Below, piece by piece: positions 41,652-50,083 of a DNA stretch of 64,000 nucleotides. Positions within the stretch are counted from its first letter, which is position 1; every line of letters begins with the position of its first letter. Source of the DNA: Rhodothermales bacterium (GTDB lineage: Bacteria > Bacteroidota > Rhodothermia > Rhodothermales > JANQRZ01); assembly GCA_039944855.1 (NCBI GenBank), contig JBDUXZ010000029.1, positions 160,351-224,350 on the forward strand. Direction: 5' to 3'. Under the pieces are notes generated by a model. It did not search any database. It was given only the letters and a program-made list of their open reading frames with translations, and was not told the origin of the DNA. The position numbers were made by a program, and so were the translations under genes.

Positions 41652-42845
41652 CTACTTCACCACGACGATGCGTTGTGTCGTCACCTGTCGCTCCGTGCGG
41701 AGTTGGATGACGTACACCCCAGCGGGTAGATCGCGAAGGTCCCAGCCCATCGCGTGCGCACCCGCGCTCACGGTGCGCTCCGGCTCCCCAGCGACGCGGC
41801 GCCCCGTCACATCGAACGCCGACCACGTAATTGTGCCGGCCTGCTCCAGTTCGAACCCGAGCGTCGCCGCGCTCACTGCGGGGTTGGGGTAGACAGAGAA
41901 AGCCAAGGCTGACGGCGCCACTTCCTGCTCGCTTGCCGTGGTGCCCCGGTACTCGAACAGGGTACGGACTACGTTGACCCACTCTGCGTCAATGAAAGCC
42001 TGCTGGATAGTCGTAATTCGATTCCCGTTCGCATCGTGTGAGTAGAAAAGCCTATAAGCACCTACCCACGTCGCTCCATTCCAAACCTGACCGAGCAAGT
42101 TCGAGAGCAGCCCAGCCTCGTAGTTTCCCGTCTCCCGCCATGCGTTGGACCACGCTGTGCCATTCCACCTCTCGCTCCGCAACTCTTGCAGTACGCCTGC
42201 TTCACTGTAAGCATAGAAATAACGTTCGTCGTCGTCCCACATGGCGCCATCCCACACCTGATAAACGGCGAACGTGCGCCTACCATCGTCATCGACCGAG
42301 AACACGAGCCGGACGGAGTTAATCCACTCCGATCCAGACCACACCTGTGCTAGACGCTCAGTGAGGTGCTGATCTGCGTACGAATACGAGACTCGGGAAA
42401 CATCTCTCCATTCGCCCTCCTCTCGCCACTCCCGAATCTCTTCAACGAGTTGCCCCTCAGCATAGCTAAAGTTCGCTCGGCGCATATCTACCCACAGCGA
42501 GTTGTTGAACTCCTGATTGATCATCTGCGCCTGTACGCCGTCATAGTAGGTGTACAGGTTCCGCGCTTCGTCCTCCCAAACATCCCCATTCCAAGCCTGG
42601 AACACTTGGCGATCCAAGAGAGCTTCTTCGGAGCGCACGCCACGTTCGGCAAGGTCTGCGAAGAGTTGTAGCCTGAAAGCGTCGTCATGTGGCGAGGTCT
42701 CAACAAGAGCGCGCGCTTCATTACCTAATTGACTAATGGAGACGCCATCCTGTCCACTTAGGATGACGGAGGGACTGAGGACTTGCGCAAGTGCGGGGGA
42801 CGCAGTAACCGTACAAGCGGCTAGCGCCAAGATGAGCGTTCGCAT
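41652..42845 (-). CDS. Secreted Trp/Tyr-repeat protein with T9SS type A tail
   Basis: The 397-residue protein has signal LILALAACTVTASPALAQ. Residues ~80-310 are repeats of a W-x-G/D-x-x-W ... Y-x-Y type (QVFQAWNGDVWEDEARNLYT, QVWSGSEWINSVRLVFS, QVWDGAMWDDDERYFYAY, QVWNGATWVGAYRLFYSH). This gives a beta-meander like those in Bacteroidota surface proteins. The C-terminus is a type A T9SS sorting domain (VYPNPAVSAATLGF, AFDVTGRRVAGE, LPAGVYVIQLR). AT-richer than neighbours, like the other T9SS cargo. It is preceded by an AT-rich 297-base gap that probably holds its promoter. The ligand or function is unknown. Confidence 0.85.
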   Translation of the reverse strand: MRTLILALAACTVTASPALAQVLSPSVILSGQDGVSISQLGNEARALVETSPHDDAFRLQLFADLAERGVRSEEALLDRQVFQAWNGDVWEDEARNLYTYYDGVQAQMINQEFNNSLWVDMRRANFSYAEGQLVEEIREWREEGEWRDVSRVSYSYADQHLTERLAQVWSGSEWINSVRLVFSVDDDGRRTFAVYQVWDGAMWDDDERYFYAYSEAGVLQELRSERWNGTAWSNAWRETGNYEAGLLSNLLGQVWNGATWVGAYRLFYSHDANGNRITTIQQAFIDAEWVNVVRTLFEYRGTTASEQEVAPSALAFSVYPNPAVSAATLGFELEQAGTITWSAFDVTGRRVAGEPERTVSAGAHAMGWDLRDLPAGVYVIQLRTERQVTTQRIVVVK

Positions 42846-43142
42846 GGGATGGGGAGGCTAGATGTGCTAACGATTATTTTGTTTAAAAACGACTTGCCAC
42901 GTAGCGGACCTAGTAGGGTTGATAGAGCCACAGGCGACGTTACAAGTATAGGCGTTACGGTCAGCTATGGATTGAAATAATCGCCAAAGTAGCGACCAAA
43001 TAATCGTTATACAATTATCATTCCTCATTGCTACTGATGAGGACATCGACACGACAACGTGGCTTAGTCTGTACTCCTTTCCTTCTCCGCTGCTTCAAAG
43101 ACCTCACTCCCCCTCGTCTTACCTTGCCGAGAAAATGCACTC
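42846..43142. promoter_or_regulatory. AT-rich divergent intergenic region with repeated AAATAATCG words
   Basis: This 297-base gap between two divergent genes is strongly AT-rich against the GC-rich genome. It holds three related words: AACGATTATTTT (42869-42880), AAATAATCG (42975-42983) and AAATAATCGTT (42998-43008). The first is the inverted form of the third. They could be operator-like sites; no ORF is supported. It probably carries the promoters of both genes. Confidence 0.4.
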
Positions 43143-44432
43143 ATGACCGATCGTCCATCGCTGAACTCGGATCACGACTCGCCGTGGTGGGACTTCGCTA
43201 TCGACCCCACCGTGCGCGACGATGTCGAGGCTCGTCGTCTCACCGACGCCGACGGAATGCCCCTCGTAAACGCCCCCGACGACGAAGGGCGGCTCGGCAT
43301 CGACTACCCGGGGTATCTCGGGCTCGACCTGCTCCTGGGCGCTCAAGTCCCAGCGTCGCGCGTACCGGACGAGCGCGTGTTCATCATCACGCACCAGCTC
43401 TTCGAACTCGTCTTCAAGCAGATGATCTTCGACCTCGGTGTCGTCGCCCGCACGATGCAGGCGCTCCTCGACGCCGGCGACGACGAGCTCCGCGAGCGCG
43501 CCCTCGAACCGCTCCCGGATGACCTCGGCCCGTCGGCGTTCTGGCGGCCTGCGATGACGGCGGCCGGGCGCCTCCGCCACGCGGCTCGGCGCGTGCTCCC
43601 CGCCATCATGACGTTCATGGGCCGGAGCGAGACCGACGACGTCTTGTTCTCCACACTCGAATACGAGCGGTTCCGCGACTTCCTCGCCCCGGCTAGCGGA
43701 TTTCAGACGGCGCAACTCCGACTCATCCAACGCGCCCTCGGCAAGAATCCGATCCTGCGCGTGCACGTCTTCCCGGGCGATGTCTTCGGCCGCCATTACA
43801 CGGGGTGCCCGGTCGGTCATGTCTCGCTCGGCGACCCGCTCGTGCTGCGCTCCGGACACAGCCGTGCGTTTCCCGCCGAAGGCGCTCCGGCCCAGGCCGT
43901 CGCAGAACTCGACCGGACCGCCCACGCGGTCCTCGCCCGCCTCGCCCCCCTGGCCGAAGGGCTCTCGGCTGCGCCCTCGATCCGCACGATGCACGGAGAA
44001 GATGTGACGCGCGCCGTTTCCCGCCTCCGCGCCACGTTGGGGGAAGTGGACGGGGCCGAAGCCACCGTCATCCAGTTCCGTGGAGAGATGGAATCGGCGG
44101 CGCGGGAGGAGAACGAGCGCCGGGCTGGGCTCGGGGACGCGCGACGCGGGGCGCAGGCGCTCCACGCCCGCCATCGCCGGAGTTGCCTCGCGTTTGTCCT
44201 CGACCGGATCTCGGCGACCGACGCCGCACTCCACGCGCCCGACGGAGACAGCTTCCTCACCGTCCACCGCAAAACCGTCCGCCGCCACGTCGCGGGCGAT
44301 GGCGGGACGGGCGGCGGCGGGATGCCCTACCTCGTCACGAGCCAGCGCTTCCTCCTCCCCCTCTTCCCCGCGCTCGTCGCCTACACCGACCTCGGCACGG
44401 CCGGGACCGATGAGGACGGCGACCGCTGGTAG
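43143..44432 (+). CDS. kynA: Tryptophan 2,3-dioxygenase family protein (long form)
   Basis: Heme enzyme that would open tryptophan to N-formylkynurenine. Motifs are those of the family: GYLGLDLLLGAQ, VFIITHQLFELVFKQ (H84, matching the active-site His), APASGFQTAQLRLIQ and FLTVHRKTVRRHVAG (candidate heme ligand H375) followed by GTGGGGMPYL. The length of 429 residues is well above the ~280-300 of typical bacterial TDO. The extra material lies in the middle (residues ~220-340). Whether substrate specificity is kept is uncertain. The stop abuts the convergent CMD gene (TAG|CTA, no gap). Confidence 0.8.
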   Translation: MTDRPSLNSDHDSPWWDFAIDPTVRDDVEARRLTDADGMPLVNAPDDEGRLGIDYPGYLGLDLLLGAQVPASRVPDERVFIITHQLFELVFKQMIFDLGVVARTMQALLDAGDDELRERALEPLPDDLGPSAFWRPAMTAAGRLRHAARRVLPAIMTFMGRSETDDVLFSTLEYERFRDFLAPASGFQTAQLRLIQRALGKNPILRVHVFPGDVFGRHYTGCPVGHVSLGDPLVLRSGHSRAFPAEGAPAQAVAELDRTAHAVLARLAPLAEGLSAAPSIRTMHGEDVTRAVSRLRATLGEVDGAEATVIQFRGEMESAAREENERRAGLGDARRGAQALHARHRRSCLAFVLDRISATDAALHAPDGDSFLTVHRKTVRRHVAGDGGTGGGGMPYLVTSQRFLLPLFPALVAYTDLGTAGTDEDGDRW

Positions 44433-44804
44433 CTACGCCTCGCGCGCCCGCAACGCATCAATCGTGTCGACGGCGTGGCGGAGGTGCGGGATCACGATGC
44501 TCCCGCCGACGACGAGCGCGACGTTCAGCGCGTCGTCGAGTTCTTCGTCGGTGAACCCGGCGTCAACGCACTGGATCAGGTGGTAGTCGATGCAGTCGTT
44601 GCAGCGGAGCACGGCGCTGGCGACGAGGCCGAGCAACTCCTTCGTCTTGCCGTCGAGCGCGCCGTCGCGGTAGGCCGCGCCGTCGAGCGCGAAGAAACGT
44701 TTGATGCCGAGGTGGGTCTTCTCCTCGAGGATGCGGGCGTTCATCCGCGTGCGGTAGGCCTCGAAAGCGTCGAGGCGGTCGGAAGCGTTCGTGTCGTGAG
44801 CCAT
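44433..44804 (-). CDS. Carboxymuconolactone decarboxylase/AhpD-like protein
   Basis: The 123-residue CMD-family protein has the redox motif CNDCIDYH (Cys-x-x-Cys with His) around residue 68, as in AhpD-type alkylhydroperoxidases. LDGKTKELLGLVASAVLRC and FTDEELDDALNVALVVGGSI are family signatures. A CxxC with a nearby His suggests peroxidase or thiol-redox activity rather than true decarboxylation. It converges with the dioxygenase gene with no gap and faces the 5-FTHF cycloligase gene in the other direction. Confidence 0.85.
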   Translation of the reverse strand: MAHDTNASDRLDAFEAYRTRMNARILEEKTHLGIKRFFALDGAAYRDGALDGKTKELLGLVASAVLRCNDCIDYHLIQCVDAGFTDEELDDALNVALVVGGSIVIPHLRHAVDTIDALRAREA

Positions 44805-44878
44805 GAGAATCGGTCGGGTGAATGGGAAGAGTCAGGCCGTATTCTGCTATCCCTCCCGTCCCGTTCCGCACAGCGCGC

Positions 44879-45481
44879 GTGAAAACTCCGGCCCCCCCGA
44901 TTTCCAAAGAGCGACTGCGCGAGCGCTTCCGCGCCGCCCGCCTCGCGCTCTCCCCCGACGAAGCCGCCGCGCACAGCGCCGCGATCTGCGAGCGCCTCGC
45001 CGCGCTGCCCGAAGTCCGAGCGGCCCGCGTCGTTCACGTGTACTGGCCGCTCCTCGACCGGCGCGAGGTAGACACCCGCCCGCTCATCCGTCGGCTCGCG
45101 GCATCGGGAACGTGCGTCGTCCTCCCCACCGTCGCTGCTTTCGACGGAACGCCGACGTTGGGACACGTCGCCTTCGAAAGCGAGGATCGGATGCGGCCGA
45201 ACCGGTGGGGCATCCCCGAACCGTACGACACCGCCGCCGTCAATCCCGCCGAACTAGACGCCGTCATCGTCCCGGCGTTCGGGGCGGGGCGCGACGGGCA
45301 CCGGATCGGGCACGGGCGCGGGTACTACGACGCCTTCCTCGCTGCCGTCGATGCTCCCGCCATCGGCGCGGTCTACGCTACCTGCCTCGTCGACGCCGTG
45401 CCCGCGGAGTCGCACGACGTGGCGCTCGACGTGATCGTGACGGAGCGCGAGGCGTGGCGCCCCGCCCTGCCCCGCCGCTGA
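44879..45481 (+). CDS. 5-formyltetrahydrofolate cyclo-ligase
   Basis: ATP-dependent enzyme that returns 5-formyl-THF to 5,10-methenyl-THF. The 200-residue version starts at GTG 44879. The frame is open to an ATG at 44822, but that would leave only 17 bases from the divergent gene. SKERLRERFRAARLALSPDE is the usual N-terminal helix. The C-terminal GAGRDGHRIGHGRGYYDAFL is the nucleotide-binding signature of the family. A folate link to gcvT elsewhere in the window is loose. Confidence 0.88.
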   Translation: MKTPAPPISKERLRERFRAARLALSPDEAAAHSAAICERLAALPEVRAARVVHVYWPLLDRREVDTRPLIRRLAASGTCVVLPTVAAFDGTPTLGHVAFESEDRMRPNRWGIPEPYDTAAVNPAELDAVIVPAFGAGRDGHRIGHGRGYYDAFLAAVDAPAIGAVYATCLVDAVPAESHDVALDVIVTEREAWRPALPRR

Positions 45482-45512
45482 CCGCGAGCGCAACATCACC
45501 CCTACCGCATCG

Positions 45513-45520
45513 TACATTGT
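45513..45520 (+). promoter_or_regulatory. Putative -7 element (TACATTGT)
   Basis: CGTACATTGTCC lies 31 bases before the PspC-protein ATG and matches the CGTAnnTT pattern of the window. Confidence 0.35.
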
Positions 45521-45543
45521 CCCGGACCCGAATCCTGCCCCCC

Positions 45544-46272
45544 ATGAGCACCCGCACCCGGCGCCAGCGCCCTTCCGAAAGCGACCCGCACGAAGCAGAA
45601 AGCGTGTTCGCGTACGAGACCGCCTACGGTCTCGACGACGACATCACCGACGACGATATCGAGGAGTTCCTATACTCGAAGGAGGCTGAGGATCAGAAGC
45701 CGGGCTTCTGGAATCTGCCCACCGCCGCCGGCCTATCCACGATCGGCGTCGGCTCGGCGTACCTCCTGCAAGAGCTCGGCCTGTTCTCGTCGGGGTTCGA
45801 CTTCTCGGCCCTCGTCGGCCCGTGGCTGATCGGCGTGCTCATCATCCTCATCGGGTTTGGCGTGCTCTCGTGGAGCCCGAACCGGAAGAAGCGCAAGCAG
45901 AAGCAGCGGGCGCAGGCCGCCCGTCGCCGCGCTCGGAGCGAGTCGAGCCGGACTGCCGCCGGGGCGAGCCGCCGCGAGCAGCGGAAAGAGCGCAAGACCG
46001 AGCGCCGCGAACGCTTCGCCGAGCGGCGGCAGAAGTTCACGAAGTCGCGCACGAACAAGAAGATCTTCGGCGTCTGCGGCGGGATCGGACAGGCGTTTGG
46101 GATCGACCCGACGCTCGTCCGCATCGCGTTCGTGATCGCACTCATCGCGGCCGGCGGCACGGCGATCCCGATCTACCTCCTCCTCGCGTGGCTCATGCCC
46201 AACGGCGACGCCGTCGCCTCGGACATCGCCGACTCCGACCTCGACGACGACCGCCTCATCATCATCCGGTGA
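45544..46272 (+). CDS. PspC-domain membrane protein
   Basis: The 242-residue protein has a polar acidic N-terminus (residues 1-50), then two hydrophobic segments (~60-75 and ~82-103) and a very basic helix (~108-170, RKKRKQKQRAQAARRRARSE). The C-terminal PspC domain is NKKIFGVCGGIGQAFGIDPT followed by a hydrophobic helix ending YLLLAWLMP. PspC proteins sense or contribute to envelope-stress responses. It ends in an acidic tail (ADSDLDDDRLIIIR). Transcribed alone with a strong terminator after it. Confidence 0.8.
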   Translation: MSTRTRRQRPSESDPHEAESVFAYETAYGLDDDITDDDIEEFLYSKEAEDQKPGFWNLPTAAGLSTIGVGSAYLLQELGLFSSGFDFSALVGPWLIGVLIILIGFGVLSWSPNRKKRKQKQRAQAARRRARSESSRTAAGASRREQRKERKTERRERFAERRQKFTKSRTNKKIFGVCGGIGQAFGIDPTLVRIAFVIALIAAGGTAIPIYLLLAWLMPNGDAVASDIADSDLDDDRLIIIR

Positions 46273-46305
46273 GGCTCGCTTCCAATCCTGCCCCGGCCAA
46301 AGCAG

Positions 46306-46345
46306 AAGGGCCGGCTCCCGCGTCGGGAGCCGGCCCTTTCTTTTT
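46306..46345 (+). terminator. Strong intrinsic terminator
   Basis: A perfect 14-base stem (AAGGGCCGGCTCCC at 46306-46319 with 46325-46338) has a 5-base loop GCGTC and is followed by TTCTTTTTC. It ends the PspC transcript and faces the convergent gene at 46367. Confidence 0.92.
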
Positions 46346-46366
46346 CGCTGTAAGCGGACAGGCTAT

Positions 46367-46939
46367 TTACCCGGCGACTTCGGCGCTCCACGCTTCCTGC
46401 GTGTTGCGGATCGCCTGCGGGCCCACCGTGCCGTCGAACACCTTGTTCTCTGCCGCCAGCTCCTTCGCGACGACGTCGCAGACGACCTTCGAGAGATCGA
46501 CGAGGATCGGCGTGAGGTCCTTGAGGTGCCGCAGCGCCATGTCAGCGACCTCGCCGTTCTTCAGCGCGAGGGCCGTCGTGTGGAGCATGTGGTACGACAC
46601 CGCGGCTAGGCTCGTGGCCGTGTAGTCGTCGCGGATCATGCGCGAGACCTCGTCGTCGCGGACGCGGTCGTAGAGCCCGGCAACGAAGCCGAGCGCGCCG
46701 CCGATGGCCTCCTTGACAGCCTGCTTCACGTCACCGCCGTCGCGGGCATCGATCTTGGTTTCGATCGCTGTGCAGTGCCGTTTGAGCGTGGTCTGGAGCG
46801 TGGTGACGACGCGGCTCGCCTCGGGATACTTCTTGAGGTCGTCGTCGTCGAGCTGGCGTTCGACGGCTTCGAGGATGTGCTTCTCGACCGCGTGCATGTC
46901 GGTGAGATAGGTGTTGAGCACGGCTTCGGGATTCTTCAT
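46367..46939 (-). CDS. Helical protein of unknown function (ferritin-like, DUF892-like?)
   Basis: The 190-residue soluble, almost entirely helical protein begins NPEAVLNTYLTDMHAVEKHI and runs LQTTLKRHCTAIETKIDARD, LYDRVRDDEVSRMIRDDYTA and HTTALALKNGEVADMALRHL. The pattern of a long N-terminal helix with D-x-x-x-x-E-K and a later E/H pair recalls ferritin-like bundles such as the DUF892/YciE family, but I cannot confirm metal ligands. No signal peptide. Convergent with the PspC gene. Confidence 0.6.
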   Translation of the reverse strand: MKNPEAVLNTYLTDMHAVEKHILEAVERQLDDDDLKKYPEASRVVTTLQTTLKRHCTAIETKIDARDGGDVKQAVKEAIGGALGFVAGLYDRVRDDEVSRMIRDDYTATSLAAVSYHMLHTTALALKNGEVADMALRHLKDLTPILVDLSKVVCDVVAKELAAENKVFDGTVGPQAIRNTQEAWSAEVAG

Positions 46940-47151
46940 GTCGATGCAGAGGTGTCTGAGAGGGGAAAGTGCCGGGCGGGCGTCCGTGCCTAGAAATCGG
47001 ACGGAGGCCGGAGATGAGAAGACGTGCGGCCGAGCCCACCGGATGGTAGGCCGATTACACCGAAAACGCCCCCCAACGTTCCCTTCCGGTCCAGATTCTG
47101 CAGGGGAAGCGACCGTCGTGATTCCCCCTACGCGTCCCTCCGAAGCCCCCG

Positions 47152-48459
47152 TCAGACGCCCGGCGCGTTGAGGGCGGGCAGCGTGCCGGCGACGGCGATG
47201 TGCAGCGCGTCGGCGTCGAGGTGGCGGCGCACGGCGGCGTTGACGGCGTCGCAGGTGAGCGCTTCGATGAGGCGCGGGTGGCGGTCGAGGTACGCCGCGC
47301 CGAAGCCGCGCTCCTCGTTGATGAGGAGGGACGTGGCGAGGCCCCCCGTCGTCGCGAGGCCGACTTTGTAGGTGCCGGTGAGCGTCGTCTGCTTCTCAGC
47401 CAACTCGTCTTCGGTCACGCCCTCGGCCACGAATCGCCGGACCTGCTCCAGCGTCGCCTCGATGCCGCGTTCGAGCGCGTCGCCGCTGAGCGTGACGGCG
47501 ATGCGCCAATAGCCGTCGAACTCGACCTGCACGCCGGTGAGCGTCGAGCCGATGCCGTACGTCAGCCCTTGCTCGTCGCGGACGGTGCTCATGAGGCGGG
47601 CCGAGAAGTTGCCGCCGAGGATGTAGTTGCCGACGTAGAGCGGGAGGTAGTCGTCGTCGTCGCGGCGGAGCGCGAGGGCGTGGCCCATCCGCACGTCGAG
47701 GTTCTGCCGGTCGGCCATCGGGACGTCGACGCGGCCGGGCGGCGCGGGGTCGGGCGCCGTCGCGAAGGGGGCCGTGTCGGAGGGCACCGCCCAGTCGCCG
47801 AGCGCGTCGGTGACGGACGCGGCGACGGCGTCGGGGTCGAGGTCGCCGGCGAAGGCGAGGAGGAGGTCGCGGGCGCCGAAGTGAGCGGCGTGGTAGGCCC
47901 GGACGTCGTCCACCGAAAGCGCTTCGAGGCGAGCCAGATCACTAGCGGGAGCCGAGCGGTAGTTCGGGTGATCGGCGGGGAAGAGCCGGCGGGCGAGCGC
48001 GTCGGCCGCCTGTGCGCTCGTGCTGTCGAGGGCGCGGCGGAGCGAGGCGGCGTGCTGCGCCTTCACCTTGTCGAACTCGTCGGCGTCGAAGAGCGGATCG
48101 CGAAGCTGCTCGGCGAGGAGGGCGAGCACGTCGGGCAGGTCGGCGCGGAGGGCGCGGCCGGAGACGCCGCAGCGGAGGCCGTCGGCGCTAAAGTGGAGTT
48201 GGACGCCGCGGTCTTCGAGCGCCTCGGCCACGGCGAAGCGGTCGCGGTGGCGCGTCCCCTTATCGAGCATCATCGTCACTAACTTCTGCTCCAGCTCCTG
48301 CCCCGACCCGAAGTCCGGCCGCGTCACGAACGAGCCCCGGAACGAGACGACGCGGTCCACGGGCGTCGGCAGCATCAGCACGCGGGCGGCGCCGCAATCG
48401 GCCTCGTGCGTGCGTTCGGCGAAGGAGAGCGTGGTGGAAGTGGCGACGGGTGACGACAT
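47152..48459 (-). CDS. M16-family peptidase-like subunit (no HxxEH)
   Basis: The 435-residue protein has an insulinase/MPP-type double domain. Where active members have HxxEH it reads ELEQKLVTMMLDKGTRHRD, so the zinc site is missing. The second half keeps the family's conserved Arg/Tyr region (NFSARLMSTVRDEQGLTYGI), which in M16 heterodimers binds substrate for the active partner. It follows the active homologue (48647) on the same strand, so this is probably the non-catalytic subunit of a heterodimer. No signal peptide, so cytoplasmic. Confidence 0.82.
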   Translation of the reverse strand: MSSPVATSTTLSFAERTHEADCGAARVLMLPTPVDRVVSFRGSFVTRPDFGSGQELEQKLVTMMLDKGTRHRDRFAVAEALEDRGVQLHFSADGLRCGVSGRALRADLPDVLALLAEQLRDPLFDADEFDKVKAQHAASLRRALDSTSAQAADALARRLFPADHPNYRSAPASDLARLEALSVDDVRAYHAAHFGARDLLLAFAGDLDPDAVAASVTDALGDWAVPSDTAPFATAPDPAPPGRVDVPMADRQNLDVRMGHALALRRDDDDYLPLYVGNYILGGNFSARLMSTVRDEQGLTYGIGSTLTGVQVEFDGYWRIAVTLSGDALERGIEATLEQVRRFVAEGVTEDELAEKQTTLTGTYKVGLATTGGLATSLLINEERGFGAAYLDRHPRLIEALTCDAVNAAVRRHLDADALHIAVAGTLPALNAPGV

Positions 48460-48479
48460 AAGTAGCTAATGTTGTGCCC

Positions 48480-48600
48480 TACCGTGTCAGTGAGAGGACG
48501 AAGGGCGCGGGGGGCATGGAGGGGGGTGGAGAGCAGGGAGCGGTGGGGCAACTTTCTGATTATTCTTTTCTCTCCTTTCCCTCCACCCCTCCCATGCCGT
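48480..48600. repeat. Imperfect long hairpin between the M16 genes
   Basis: GGCATGGAGGGGGGTGGAGAG around 48513 is nearly complementary to CTCTCCTTTCCCTCCACCCC...CCATGCC around 48570-48598. The two arms are separated by an AT-rich stretch (CTTTCTGATTATTCTTTT). It could be a purine-rich cruciform or an attenuating hairpin in the M16 operon. Confidence 0.4.
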
Positions 48601-48646
48601 CAATCGGATCCTCCTCGCGGGTAACGTGCACGGCACACGGCATGGG

Positions 48647-49990
48647 TTAATTGGAAGAGGGACGGCCGGGCTCGTCGGCGTCGGGCAGGATGGGATCGTA
48701 GAGGCCGACGGTCATCGTATCGCGCTGGAACGTGCGCTGCGCCGCGGCCTGCACGTCGGCGAGGGTGACGCGCTCGATCCGGTCGATGTACGTCGTGAAC
48801 AGGGTCCAGTCGCCGGCGGCGATGGCCTCGTTAAGCTCGGAGGCAACGGCGTACGGCCCGTCGCGCCCGAACGCTTCCGACGTGACGATCTGGTTCTTCG
48901 CGCGGCGCAGTTCGGCCTCGGTGATCCCCTCATCGGCGATGGCTCGGAGGGCGTCCCACAACGCGGCCTCGACCGTAGCGTGCGTCACGTCGGGCGCGAG
49001 TGCGCCGTAGACGATGAAGAGTCCGGGATCGCGGAGGCGCGGGGCGTAGGCGAACACGCTCGTCGTCAGCCCCCGGTCCGTCAGGTAGCGGTAGAGCCGC
49101 GCGCTCTTCCCCCCGCCGAGCGCCACGCCGAGCACGTCGACGGCGTCGGCCGCCGGGTCCAGCGCGGCGACGGACTTGAAGCCGAGCATCACAGCCCCGA
49201 GCTGGCCCGCCGTGCGGACCGTCACGCGGCGCTCGCCCTGCTGCGGCGGCTCCTCGGTGACGTTGTGCTCGAAGGGGTCCGGCGCCGCCGTGATCGCGCC
49301 GAAGTGCTGCTCGATGAGGGCAAGCGCCTCGGCGCGGTCGAAGTCGCCGATGACGGAGGCCGTGGCGTTGTCAGGCCAGTAGTACGTGTCGTAGAAGTGG
49401 CGGAGCCCCTCGGCCGTGACGCGCTCGACGTCGGAGCGCCAGCCGATGGTCGGGTGGCCGTAGGGGTGGGCGAAGAAGGCCGTCGCGTAGAGCGCGTGGA
49501 GCAGCTTCCGCGTCGACTCGTTCTCGCCCCGGTCGAGTTCGTTGAGCACCACCGTTCGCTCACTCGCGAGGTCGTCGGCGCTGACGCGGGCGTTCCGCAT
49601 CCGGTCGGCCTCGATCTCGACGGCGAGCCCCAGGTGCTCCTTCGGCAGCAGCTCGTAGTAGTTCGTCCGGTCGTACCACGTCGTCGCGTTGATCTGCGCG
49701 CCGACGCGCTGGAGCACGGGGAAGATGCTCGTGCCGCGGTCCTTGTGGAAGCGCTCGGTCCCCTTGAACATCAGGTGTTCGAGGAGGTGTGTCGCCCCCG
49801 TCAGCCCGGCCCGCTCGTTCCGGCTGCCGACGCGGTACGTGACCATGAACGTGGCGACGGGCGCCGCTGCCGAGGGCAGCAGGAGGACTTGCAGCCCGTT
49901 CGCCCTCAGCCGGTACTCCTCGATCCCACCGGAGGTCTGAACGTAGTCGAACGCATCGTGCTCGACGGGCGGGAGATCAGCAACTTGCAT
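48647..49990 (-). CDS. M16-family zinc metallopeptidase (active subunit)
   Basis: The 447-residue M16 peptidase starts at ATG 49990; a GTG at 50023 would add 11 residues. The zinc motif is HLLEHLMFKGT (HxxEH), with ESTRKLLHALYATAFFAHPY and a downstream Glu typical of the third ligand (in LNELDRGENE). It also has the C-terminal-domain features GGGKSARLYRYLTDRGLTTS and FIVYGALAPD. No signal peptide is evident. It lies upstream of the inactive partner, across a 187-base gap containing a hairpin. Confidence 0.9.
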   Translation of the reverse strand: MQVADLPPVEHDAFDYVQTSGGIEEYRLRANGLQVLLLPSAAAPVATFMVTYRVGSRNERAGLTGATHLLEHLMFKGTERFHKDRGTSIFPVLQRVGAQINATTWYDRTNYYELLPKEHLGLAVEIEADRMRNARVSADDLASERTVVLNELDRGENESTRKLLHALYATAFFAHPYGHPTIGWRSDVERVTAEGLRHFYDTYYWPDNATASVIGDFDRAEALALIEQHFGAITAAPDPFEHNVTEEPPQQGERRVTVRTAGQLGAVMLGFKSVAALDPAADAVDVLGVALGGGKSARLYRYLTDRGLTTSVFAYAPRLRDPGLFIVYGALAPDVTHATVEAALWDALRAIADEGITEAELRRAKNQIVTSEAFGRDGPYAVASELNEAIAAGDWTLFTTYIDRIERVTLADVQAAAQRTFQRDTMTVGLYDPILPDADEPGRPSSN

Positions 49991-50083
49991 GGCAACGGGG
50001 TTGGTGGAGGGCAAGGCATGCACTTCGCGGACGGAGGTTCCTCCCGAAGCTGAGGGATGCGCCGCGAACCGGCGCCCCCTCGT

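Noticed and set aside
47150..47160. M16 gene as a broken pseudogene because HxxEH is missing
   Set aside because: The frame is intact over 435 residues, with the family's substrate-binding region preserved and an active partner upstream.
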